In this document: piece after piece, positions 9,501-16,549 of the stretch | Position numbering within the stretch: position 1 is the first letter of the stretch | Layout of the letters: every line of letters begins with the position of its first letter | Origin: Shewanella surugensis | GTDB taxonomy: Bacteria; Pseudomonadota; Gammaproteobacteria; Enterobacterales; Shewanellaceae | DNA: 64,000 bases | NCBI RefSeq assembly: GCF_023284005.1 | Contig: NZ_JAKIKS010000015.1 | Location: 1-64,000, forward strand | Direction: 5' to 3' | The notes under the pieces: generated by a model | What the model was told of the DNA's origin: nothing | What the model saw: only the letters and a program-made list of their open reading frames with translations | Databases searched by the model: none | Position numbers and translations under genes: made by a program

Positions 9501-10597
9501 AGTGGGTGGAAAAGATAGAAGCACCTATTATACGCGATTGTTCGGCATTGGCATTCTATCAGATGGCGATTTCTTCTGAGCTTGTTGTGAACAGTTATAC
9601 CTCTGAAAGAGCCCATGAATGGAGCCAAGCTATTCGGGCTATTTTATTACGTCTTCCTGATGAGGTAAAACGCAATGAAAAGGTTTTATGCCATAAACTT
9701 AAGGTTGTGAGCGAGTTTCTCCGTTTTTTACATTTACACCATTCATCGCAATATCAAGCAGCCAGAACGTTAGGTGAAGCCCTATTAAGCCGTTATTCAA
9801 AAGAAGAATATCAAGAATATGATGTTCCCACGTTATGTTTTTTATCTCAAAATTACCAATTAACAGGGCACTTTCATCATTCGATTGAAGCATTTGAAAA
9901 AGCACTCTATCATTATGGAGTGGCTCCACAGCAATTATTCATGGAAAATAATACCGACTTTAAGCCTTATTGTTTGGGAATGTTAGCCCTATCGTATTTA
10001 CATATTGATCAATTGGATAAAGCCATTGTATTAGCCCAGTCCGCAGTGAGTTTATCCGATCAAGGCCAATATCAGGTGTCTTGTATCGCGTCCCATATTT
10101 TTTATGCGCTTTGTATGAGTTTTAAAGGGGATGATGCTCAGGTGATCCGCATTTGTGAGGGGTATTATCAACAGTATTTTAATCCAGACAATCCAATATT
10201 TTATACCATTTACATTGATATTTTGCTGGAAACCGCACGCGATAACTTAGATAAGGCTAAGCAAAGAGTCATAGAGTTATGTGACTCTGATTATGATTTT
10301 GCAACCGGTTGGTATATCCATTTTATTGCCAAGAAAATGGTCAAAATGTCTCGTGTCGATGAGGCATTATCTTTAATGGAGTTGTCTTATAAAAAGTCGA
10401 TTAAAAATAATGAAATGGCAGCATTACCGATAGTAAAAAATGCGTTAGCCTGGGTACTATTCGAAAAAGAAAAAAGTGCCACACCGAGAGTGATTGCGCT
10501 TTTACAAGAATCACAGACGTTAGCAAAAAAGCAAAAAGCGTATTTATTTGTCAAAGAAGCGCAGTTATTACAAGATAAAATACACGAAAATGTATAG
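6596..10597 (+). CDS. Ser/Thr kinase - cyclase-like - AAA ATPase - TPR fusion (TOMM kinase/cyclase type)
   Basis: A 1333-residue signalling protein. Residues about 20-290 are a Ser/Thr kinase: GQGGFG, K49 in VAIK, H146-R-D148, D169-F-G and A201-P-E. Residues about 335-520 resemble a class III nucleotide cyclase (GDTQLFYFGYP, RMGMNTGIV), but the first metal-binding Asp is missing (VLCLSLSIR), so it is probably inactive. An AAA/NACHT-like ATPase follows, with GEAGMGKS near 560 and FVFEDLHWIDP near 687, and the C-terminus is helical and TPR-like. This architecture matches the family known as TOMM system kinase/cyclase fusion proteins, in keeping with the downstream precursor and YcaO genes. The ATG at 6596 follows GAGGGG by ten bases; an in-frame TTG at 6578 is less likely. 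It is expected to be cytosolic. Confidence 0.85.
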   Translation: MNTFESSISYIPKKFKSADYQLLDKIGQGGFGQVYTAMQVNTGQIVAIKFLTLNPDFDEDKRHRYIARFHRETQLNSRLSHPNIVRLLDKGCVDNDLIYAVFEYIEGQSLKEILLEKGALRPIQTVNVMSQVLDSLAHAHDRGVIHRDLKPANIMLMTSDVNHHVKILDFGIGALTNEARQADDQSITLTQETLGTPSYSAPEQLRGEPPTVKSDLYVWGLVFLECLTGQAVMAGSNLASIFHKQLSQSNVPIPAVLAGHPVVSLLRRVLNKKVQDRAGVAIDVYHELNKLNFSSLVGDFNGLNHDDRRGELTPTVARVFSNDETQINPDAFAISGFIERKQISVLCLSLSIRAVNEGGIDIDVIDAIHRDQQSQCSDIAVSYGAFHVGSLGDTQLFYFGYPKVSDNDSRLCARTALEINSRLNKCNALLKLSVGIEVQVRMGMNTGIVTHYRDSAPEGDTANLAMELMRHAQPQQILCTQASERLLENHIEFTACAITDNHCFIKSLLLYQFVGERKVEAFCFLRVNRTHHDFIGRSQELEHLLALLKQNENNGAFVFGEAGMGKSRLIFEFRQRAKGHLHLIAQCLPEHQFNALYPILSLLKDLYSVEDSSSNTLIEHFTLILNKHSNIDTEQGVSVLCIWLNLPLPEDISMMALILEQQKKILFEVLVILLFITDEDSDKKNVLFVFEDLHWIDPTSLEFVCFLLHHSLFKCGKVTLVMTSRVALPQLLKGLMITPVKLMGLAQVQTYQIIKNMFEHQNVALRVLELVCTRTDGIPLFIEELVNMLRYRNWVQVLNGQVDFVSEAVLLEIPNTLLDSLQQKLDALVYAKETVQLAACIGREFDYQLLVSTSNRTEEKVQNDIVELLSHELVYQLRQVKGDRYIFKHALVREAAYANIESRNRKLFHGLIAHELEQRDEHNVMEVALHFSYAEHFTQATRQGIVAVTQLATAGANAEVLSFGERLLQWVEKIEAPIIRDCSALAFYQMAISSELVVNSYTSERAHEWSQAIRAILLRLPDEVKRNEKVLCHKLKVVSEFLRFLHLHHSSQYQAARTLGEALLSRYSKEEYQEYDVPTLCFLSQNYQLTGHFHHSIEAFEKALYHYGVAPQQLFMENNTDFKPYCLGMLALSYLHIDQLDKAIVLAQSAVSLSDQGQYQVSCIASHIFYALCMSFKGDDAQVIRICEGYYQQYFNPDNPIFYTIYIDILLETARDNLDKAKQRVIELCDSDYDFATGWYIHFIAKKMVKMSRVDEALSLMELSYKKSIKNNEMAALPIVKNALAWVLFEKEKSATPRVIALLQESQTLAKKQKAYLFVKEAQLLQDKIHENV

Positions 10598-10648
10598 AGC
10601 TGTAGATGTAATCTAATAATATCATTAAGTTAATATTAAGGTGGCACT

Positions 10649-11527
10649 ATGAGTAATACAATTTTAAGTTTTAAAACGGCATATTTATCCGCGGTCGCTA
10701 AATCATGGGTTGATAAAAATTTTGAAGAAGACTTTCATCGAGAGGGTGAAAATAATCTTCTCACATTCTTGGAGGAACATTCAGGTTCCCCTAAGCAATT
10801 TATTAATCCTTGGAAAAATTTAACTATTAACTTTTTAAAGGATAAAAAGTCCGGTACTAACTTTTTAGAGGATGGTTTACATTGGGATCCGATTAAAACC
10901 GGCCGTTGGGTCGGTGATGATGATAGGCTCACTATTTATTTACCAAGGGATCCAGAGGATCCATTATTAAAAAATAATAATGTTCCAAATATGATTGATA
11001 ACCGAGTTGAAGCCTTGGCTAAATATAATTTTATTTTTCCGACTTTTATGGGAAAAATAAAATCGAATTTTGAAATGTTGCTTAATGAAAAAAACCAACA
11101 TGAATTTATTAAGTTACTGATTGAAAATGAAGTTCCTATTCCGAGCATATTAACCATGGGCGTGGCCGATTTTGATTTACTGGACTTTTCTGCCACAGTA
11201 TTACGGGCCATATCGCTTTATTGGGAAGATGACACCTTTAAAACCAGTATTATTAATGTTGATGATAATTATTCGGATAAAACGCCGATTTTGTCGAAGT
11301 GGTTTGGTTATAATAACCCATGGAATTTTATTATTAATTTCAAAAAATGTGACTCTTTTTACCTGCTTAAAGCCAATGAGGCTCAATATCCCGCGAATGT
11401 TATTTCATTAGGTAAACCGAAAAAGCCACACAACCCCAATGGAAATCAAAATGATAAAGCTGTGCTTCCTATTGCGTTAGCGGCGTACAATGATGATGGT
11501 AATTCGTATCCTTTTACCTGCTGTTAA
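10649..11527 (+). CDS. Candidate TOMM precursor with duplicated leader-like domain and TCC end
   Basis: A 292-residue protein without signal peptide or membrane segment. Two parts resemble each other: residues about 9-65 (TAYLSAVAKSWVDKNF ... NPWKNLTINF) and about 186-250 (ATVLRAISLYWEDDTF ... NNPWNFIINF). They share L-x-A, W-x-D-x-x-F and NPW-x-x-x-INF. The pattern recalls the large-leader TOMM precursors of the BMA_0021/BMA_0022 type, which I cannot confirm without a search. A Gly/Pro/Asn-rich tail follows and ends in SYPFTCC; the final T, C and C are the likely heterocyclisation sites. The only other Cys is in FKKCDSFY. AAGGTGG precedes the ATG. A terminator follows directly, which is usual after RiPP precursor genes. 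If it is not a precursor, I have no other function to offer. Confidence 0.7.
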   Translation: MSNTILSFKTAYLSAVAKSWVDKNFEEDFHREGENNLLTFLEEHSGSPKQFINPWKNLTINFLKDKKSGTNFLEDGLHWDPIKTGRWVGDDDRLTIYLPRDPEDPLLKNNNVPNMIDNRVEALAKYNFIFPTFMGKIKSNFEMLLNEKNQHEFIKLLIENEVPIPSILTMGVADFDLLDFSATVLRAISLYWEDDTFKTSIINVDDNYSDKTPILSKWFGYNNPWNFIINFKKCDSFYLLKANEAQYPANVISLGKPKKPHNPNGNQNDKAVLPIALAAYNDDGNSYPFTCC

Positions 11528-11541
11528 TCATTACACCTTGA

Positions 11542-11587
11542 GACTCTTTTTTTGATTGAGCTTTTTGATAGAAAAGAGTCTTTTATT
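11542..11587 (+). terminator. Terminator or attenuator after the candidate precursor
   Basis: GACTCTTTT at 11542-11550 pairs with AAAAGAGTC at 11572-11580, followed by TTTTATTT. It sits between the candidate precursor and the amidohydrolase. Partial read-through would give more precursor than enzyme transcript. Confidence 0.75.
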
Positions 11588-11632
11588 TGCTTTAAATCTG
11601 CTAAGTAACGATAAGATAAGGATGTTATCGCG

Positions 11633-12868
11633 ATGAATATCTATGATGCTGATCGACATTTAATTGAGCCGATTGGAATATGGGCGCAATATGTTGATGA
11701 GGTGATATTTAAACAATTTCCGATTCATTTGATTGATGATGCATTTGAACGGATTACAGTGAAAAACGAACAAACCATGTCTGTGCTACCGACTTATGCC
11801 ATCGGGCCTTTTCCTTTACTTTTTCATTGGGGTAGCGCACTTAAAATTGCCAGTAGTCAGCGCAATGCGCTGACGATGGCACAGCGAAAAAAAGCCATGA
11901 CGCCGACTGAGCAACTTAAGAGTATGGATGCATCGAATATTCAGTGTGCTGCTATTTTGCCTACTTTCGCCATGTATATTGTCAATCATAGCCTTATCCC
12001 GTCCAATGTTTCTTTAGCTTATGCTGATGCTTACAATCGATGGTTAAAAGATTATTGTGGGGTGAACCCTCAACGTCTCAGGGCTGTAGGACTCATTAGT
12101 CGTCATCAACCGGATACGTTGCTTGAGCAGCTGACTAAGGTGATTGATAATGGTTGGACGTCGATTACACTGAGGCCAGAGGTGATTTCGAAGCGCAGTT
12201 TAGGACATGGTGATTACGCATCATTTTGGCAAGCGTGTGAACAGAATAATATTGCTGTCGTTATTCACGGAGGGACTAATTTACATGCATCGACAGTGGG
12301 CAGCGATCGCTTTCATTCACGATTTGCGTTACATGCTTGCTCACATCCGATGGAAGCGCAAATGGCTTTTGTCTCCTTGCTAGAGTCTGGTGTATTTGAG
12401 AGCCATCCTCAATTGAAATTTGGTTTTTTAGAGGCGGGTGCGTCATGGGTTCCGCATTGGTTGTGGCGTTTAGATAATATTTGCTTTCCCGAATTTCCAT
12501 CGTTAGTCGATGACCATATTAAGATGCTACCGTCAGCGTATTTTAAACGCCAATGTTGGGTGACGGTTGAGCTAGGAGAGCCTTGTTTACGCGAGGTGAT
12601 TAATGTGATCGGTCATAAAAAATTACTGTTTGGCAGTGATTTTCCCCATCCCGATCATCTGCATTTGGTCGTGTTGGATATCAAGCAGCAACTCCCAGAA
12701 TTAACAGCGCAAGAATACGTCGATGTATTCGAAAATAATGCACGAGACTTCTATGATGTTGCAATTGACAATAATCGGGCTCGATATCTTGATCCCTTTG
12801 GCGTCAATGTTGCTAAAACCCCTTTTATTGATGATGAAGTCTATGAGGGGGAGTTTGATGGCGGTTGA
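11633..12868 (+). CDS. Amidohydrolase-2 family metal-dependent hydrolase
   Basis: A 411-residue TIM-barrel hydrolase. The N-terminal DADRHLIEP, the internal VVIHGGTN (a metal-ligand His), AGASWVPHWLWRLD and the near-terminal GSDFPHPD match the amidohydrolase-2 family (ACMSD and related decarboxylases/hydrolases). The substrate is unknown. Its stop overlaps the start of the YcaO gene by 11 bases, so the two are probably made together and act in one pathway. It could trim or hydrolyse the modified peptide, or act on a small-molecule partner; both are inference. Confidence 0.8.
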   Translation: MNIYDADRHLIEPIGIWAQYVDEVIFKQFPIHLIDDAFERITVKNEQTMSVLPTYAIGPFPLLFHWGSALKIASSQRNALTMAQRKKAMTPTEQLKSMDASNIQCAAILPTFAMYIVNHSLIPSNVSLAYADAYNRWLKDYCGVNPQRLRAVGLISRHQPDTLLEQLTKVIDNGWTSITLRPEVISKRSLGHGDYASFWQACEQNNIAVVIHGGTNLHASTVGSDRFHSRFALHACSHPMEAQMAFVSLLESGVFESHPQLKFGFLEAGASWVPHWLWRLDNICFPEFPSLVDDHIKMLPSAYFKRQCWVTVELGEPCLREVINVIGHKKLLFGSDFPHPDHLHLVVLDIKQQLPELTAQEYVDVFENNARDFYDVAIDNNRARYLDPFGVNVAKTPFIDDEVYEGEFDGG

Positions 12869-15170
12869 ATTAATAACGGATGAGGGACTTTTAGAATGTG
12901 AAGTGCTTACTGAATATAGTACGGAGCGAGCGCCTTTTTATTGCGTGCAATGGCATCCTAAATTTAATGTTTATAGCATCGATACTGAAGATGTTTTTCT
13001 TGTTTCTTCTCAGCAGCAATGGCGATTGACCTCGGGTCAATTTCCTTTTTTTTCTGTCATTGAAGGAGTGGTAAGCTTTGAGACAATTGTTCAATGTATT
13101 ACAGCTAAAGTTTCTTCGTTATCAGTCTCTGCTGCTGTGAGTGCTTTTGTTACACAAATATATCAACTCGCCTCACAAGGCTTGTTATTGATCGATCAAG
13201 CTCCTGCTGTTTATGTTCATGCTGATTTTAACCATAATGACACTTATCTTGAGCATGAAGTGAATACGGTTCATCTCGTTAATGTATCGATTTTGCCGGA
13301 AAATGTGCGGCTTGAATGGTTTGCCAGTTTTCGAGATGAACTTATCAAAAATATGTACCTGAGTGATGAAGAGATCAGTATTGTGTTGGTTGATGATATG
13401 CTTGATCCCCGTATTATCGATTTATCATTAAGATCGCATTTTTTTGTGTTTCAAATATCGCCAGAGAGAATGTGGTTGAGCCCGTGTTTTAAGCTCACCG
13501 ATCGGGAGTACTTTTTACGTTTTCAGCGACGACTACTCGTTAATCAGCCCATTAGGCAGTGGTTGATGATGATACGCCCAAATGAATGTCATTGTTATCC
13601 GATTGCCGCCGAAATATCAACGCTGAGTATTGAGGGACGCATTGACCGTTTTATACCGCAAGTAACAGCCAAAATAATCGCGTTAATACAGCAACAATTA
13701 GAACATGAAGATGATAAATTGCTCGAGTATAAGCTGGTGAGTGGCGAAGTCGAAAGTCATCTGATTAATGTTGATCTTAAAACAGCGGGTCATTTTTATC
13801 CTGATATACATACCCCTATACACATAAAAAATCGTGCGACGTGTATCCAGGTTGAAGGGGGCTTAAGAGTGGTAAAAGCCCGTCAAACCGTTGAAACATT
13901 AATGCCGCTAGTGAGTCCGATCACGGGAGTGATTAACCATTTAACCCAGCTGAATAAAATGCAGGATAAACCTATTCATATTTATAGGACGGGATTTTTT
14001 CGCGCGCCACTGATCTCTTTGATTAAAGCTGAGGAGCGATTTGTACAGATTTGTTTAGGGAAAGGGGTTAGTGTTGAGCAATCGAAGGCGAGTGGACTAT
14101 CTGAAGCAATAGAGCGTTTCTGTGCTATTTATCAAAAAGAATTACCGTTATTTAAGTGTTCGGCTATTGCATTGAGAGCGGCGGGATTGCGTTATTTTTG
14201 TTTTCAAACATTGGCGCCTTTTAGTGAGTCTCAATATAGTTCATTCTTACTCTCAAAAAATGCACATCAGCAAGATGAGCATGCTGTTAAACCTTATGAT
14301 GGCCGAGCCATTCATTGGTTACCCAGTTGGTCTTTAACTCAAGAAAAATGGGTGTATTTTCCGATGAGTTTGGGTGTCAGCCAATTGCCCTTTGATGATA
14401 CCCAATTTGGTCAATGGCATTCCAATGGTTGCGCGGCAGGCAATATGGTAGAGGAAGCCATTTTACAAGGGTTATTTGAGTTAATCGAACGCGATGCGGT
14501 GGCGATTTGGTGGTATAACCGCTTGCACCGAGCTGAGTTTGATTTATCCCGTTTAGATGAGTCAAGATTAGCCAAGATAAGCGCGACCTTATCACCGAAC
14601 CATGCTCATGAGATAGAGAATAATCGTGATGGGAAAGACGATGAGACCGGCTATGAATTTTGGGTGTTAGATTTAACTCATGATCTTGGCGTCCCTGTCA
14701 TGGCGGCCATCGGTAAACACAGCGCGACGGCGAAATTTATTATGGGGTTTGGGTGTCACCTTGTGTCTGAAGTTGCCGCCGAGCGTGCATTAACAGAATT
14801 ATGTCAATTACAGCTGATTGCTGATAGACATTCAGCTCCGTTTGATTTTAATGCCATCATTGATGGCGATCATCTTTACCCTCAAAGTAAAGTTAAACCG
14901 AGTCCGGATCGTTGTGAGCCCCAATCAGCATTGAAGCAAGCCATTAAGATGCTCGTGTGTAGACTCGATACGTTGGGTTTTGAAGTGTGTGTATTCAATT
15001 ACAGTCAAGCCGCTATTCCGCTTAAAACTGTCAAGATTCTCGTCCCTGGTTTGTGTCATATTTGGCCGCAGCTTGCCAATGAAAGGCTATATCAACTGCC
15101 AGTGTCATTAGGTTGGTTGGATGAAGCCCTTGATGAAAACACGATAAACCCGCACTGGTTATATATTTAA
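12858..15170 (+). CDS. Fused leader-binding/YcaO cyclodehydratase (PatD/TruD-like)
   Basis: A 770-residue protein, close to the length of fused C-D cyclodehydratases (about 780). The N-terminus, roughly residues 25-100, looks like the leader-binding winged-helix unit of TOMM C proteins (WHPKFNVYSIDTEDVFLVSS). The C-terminal half, from about 395, is a YcaO domain with the ATP-site motifs SGLSEAIERF (near 411), LFELIERDAVAIWW (near 538) and ALTELCQLQ (near 644). Such enzymes use ATP to turn Cys, Ser or Thr into azolines. The protein ends in INPHWLYI and lacks the proline-rich PxPxP tail common in azoline-forming YcaO proteins. The ATG at 12858 has a GAGGGGGAG ribosome site and overlaps the amidohydrolase gene. 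No flavin dehydrogenase gene is nearby, so thiazoline rather than thiazole would be expected. Confidence 0.85.
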   Translation: MAVELITDEGLLECEVLTEYSTERAPFYCVQWHPKFNVYSIDTEDVFLVSSQQQWRLTSGQFPFFSVIEGVVSFETIVQCITAKVSSLSVSAAVSAFVTQIYQLASQGLLLIDQAPAVYVHADFNHNDTYLEHEVNTVHLVNVSILPENVRLEWFASFRDELIKNMYLSDEEISIVLVDDMLDPRIIDLSLRSHFFVFQISPERMWLSPCFKLTDREYFLRFQRRLLVNQPIRQWLMMIRPNECHCYPIAAEISTLSIEGRIDRFIPQVTAKIIALIQQQLEHEDDKLLEYKLVSGEVESHLINVDLKTAGHFYPDIHTPIHIKNRATCIQVEGGLRVVKARQTVETLMPLVSPITGVINHLTQLNKMQDKPIHIYRTGFFRAPLISLIKAEERFVQICLGKGVSVEQSKASGLSEAIERFCAIYQKELPLFKCSAIALRAAGLRYFCFQTLAPFSESQYSSFLLSKNAHQQDEHAVKPYDGRAIHWLPSWSLTQEKWVYFPMSLGVSQLPFDDTQFGQWHSNGCAAGNMVEEAILQGLFELIERDAVAIWWYNRLHRAEFDLSRLDESRLAKISATLSPNHAHEIENNRDGKDDETGYEFWVLDLTHDLGVPVMAAIGKHSATAKFIMGFGCHLVSEVAAERALTELCQLQLIADRHSAPFDFNAIIDGDHLYPQSKVKPSPDRCEPQSALKQAIKMLVCRLDTLGFEVCVFNYSQAAIPLKTVKILVPGLCHIWPQLANERLYQLPVSLGWLDEALDENTINPHWLYI

Positions 15171-15445
15171 GTTGAAACTGAGAGGTATGACAAGTGGACC
15201 TATACTGAGGTGTTCAGGATCCTAAATCTTCAACTGACTTGGGTATAACATGTTCATATTAGAGCTCAAGATCACCACAGTGTAATAGGATGTAATAGCA
15301 TCGTTTGCCTTGCTTTGACAAAATAGAGAGTAATACTTCGGTTGATGAGGTTTACAGGTGGATTTTAACTTATGAGAGGTCATGAAGAGTTGAGACTGAT
15401 TTTTGTTAATTCACATTTTTTGTTAATAAAATATAGGGGATGATT

Positions 15446-16417
15446 ATGGCGATGATGCTTAATGAAGCCACAGGAAATAGCGTGTTACTTCAACCACAAC
15501 ATATTTTTGGACGTCATCCTACTGCAGCCACTCAGCTGACTAACTTAGAAGCGTCACGCACTCATGCGGTGATTATTTGGGACGGTGAATATTGGATTTT
15601 GCAAGATACCAGCAGTAATGGGACGTTTATTAATGGGAAGCGGCTTAAAAAAGGTCATAAAATACTGCTTGAAAAGGGAGATGCGATTCAATTTGGCAAT
15701 ATCCATACTGAAAACTGGTTTATAAAAGAGCTGACTCCTCCTGAAAGTATTTTGCTGCCGTTGACGTTAGGCTTAGAGACGATTCATTTAAGTGCCATTA
15801 CTGCGTTACCCTCTGAAGACTCCCCTGAAGTGTCTATTTATCCATCTGCTCAAGGTCAGTGGTTATGTGAAACCAGTGAAGGTACAGTGATATTGAAGAC
15901 AGGAGATTGCGTGGGAACAGCAGAGTTTCAGTGGCGATTTGTGGATGCCAAAGCCAGTATAGAGACCGATATTCTTAGTGATAAGAAGCCACTCTTATTT
16001 GACGATATTTGTTTTATTTTTGATGTCAGTCAAAATGAAGAGCATGTGTCATTAACGCTGACACTTGATGAGACACCGATCGACTTGGGTGAGCGTAATC
16101 ATCATTATGTGTTATTGCTGCTTGCACGTAAGTCGCTTGAGGATAGTAAGCTGGGTGTGTCTGACATTGAAAGGGGTTGGCTGGATAAAGATCTTTTATG
16201 TGGCATGTTGGGGCAAAGTGAGAATCATATTAATATTCATATTTACCGTTTTAGAAAACAACTATCGGCTCTTTATCCTGATGCTGAGCAGTTATCGACG
16301 CTTATTGAGCGGCGAACAGGGGAAATTCGCTTTAGCCCGCGAGAGATTGAAATATTTGGAGGATTGACCATTGATCCTACAATCCAGCAGCAAGGAAAAC
16401 CTATTCGTTTGAATTAA
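15446..16417 (+). CDS. FHA-domain protein with C-terminal winged-helix domain
   Basis: Residues about 15-85 form an FHA phosphothreonine-binding domain: FGRHP at 21-25, S37-R38-x-H40 and SNGTFING at 57-64. Residues about 215-310 resemble the winged-helix effector domain of OmpR/PhoB regulators, with NIHIYRFRKQL in the place of the recognition helix and LIERRTGEIRF as the wing. No receiver domain is present, so the input is probably binding of a phosphorylated partner, most simply the kinase encoded at 6596-10597. The winged-helix could act on the TAATACT array at 1358-1451. AGGGG lies six bases before the chosen ATG; an in-frame ATG at 15440 is too close to it. A 275-bp gap without recognised features separates it from the YcaO gene. 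Confidence 0.8.
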   Translation: MAMMLNEATGNSVLLQPQHIFGRHPTAATQLTNLEASRTHAVIIWDGEYWILQDTSSNGTFINGKRLKKGHKILLEKGDAIQFGNIHTENWFIKELTPPESILLPLTLGLETIHLSAITALPSEDSPEVSIYPSAQGQWLCETSEGTVILKTGDCVGTAEFQWRFVDAKASIETDILSDKKPLLFDDICFIFDVSQNEEHVSLTLTLDETPIDLGERNHHYVLLLLARKSLEDSKLGVSDIERGWLDKDLLCGMLGQSENHINIHIYRFRKQLSALYPDAEQLSTLIERRTGEIRFSPREIEIFGGLTIDPTIQQQGKPIRLN

Positions 16418-16475
16418 GTGATGGCAAGGTTAGTTATACCACTTTTAGAACATGAATTCGGATTGGAAAAAGGAA

Positions 16476-16502
16476 AAAAACCTAAGTGGGACTTAGGTTT
16501 TT
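16476..16502. terminator. Bidirectional terminator between the FHA gene and ettA
   Basis: AAAAACCTAAG at 16476-16486 and CTTAGGTTTTT at 16492-16502 form a perfect stem with A and T tracts on both sides. It separates two convergent genes and marks the end of the accessory island. Confidence 0.85.
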
Positions 16503-16549
16503 GCAACGCATGTAAAGTTGCCCCTTGTTAAAGGCGACTCGTTTTAGGA

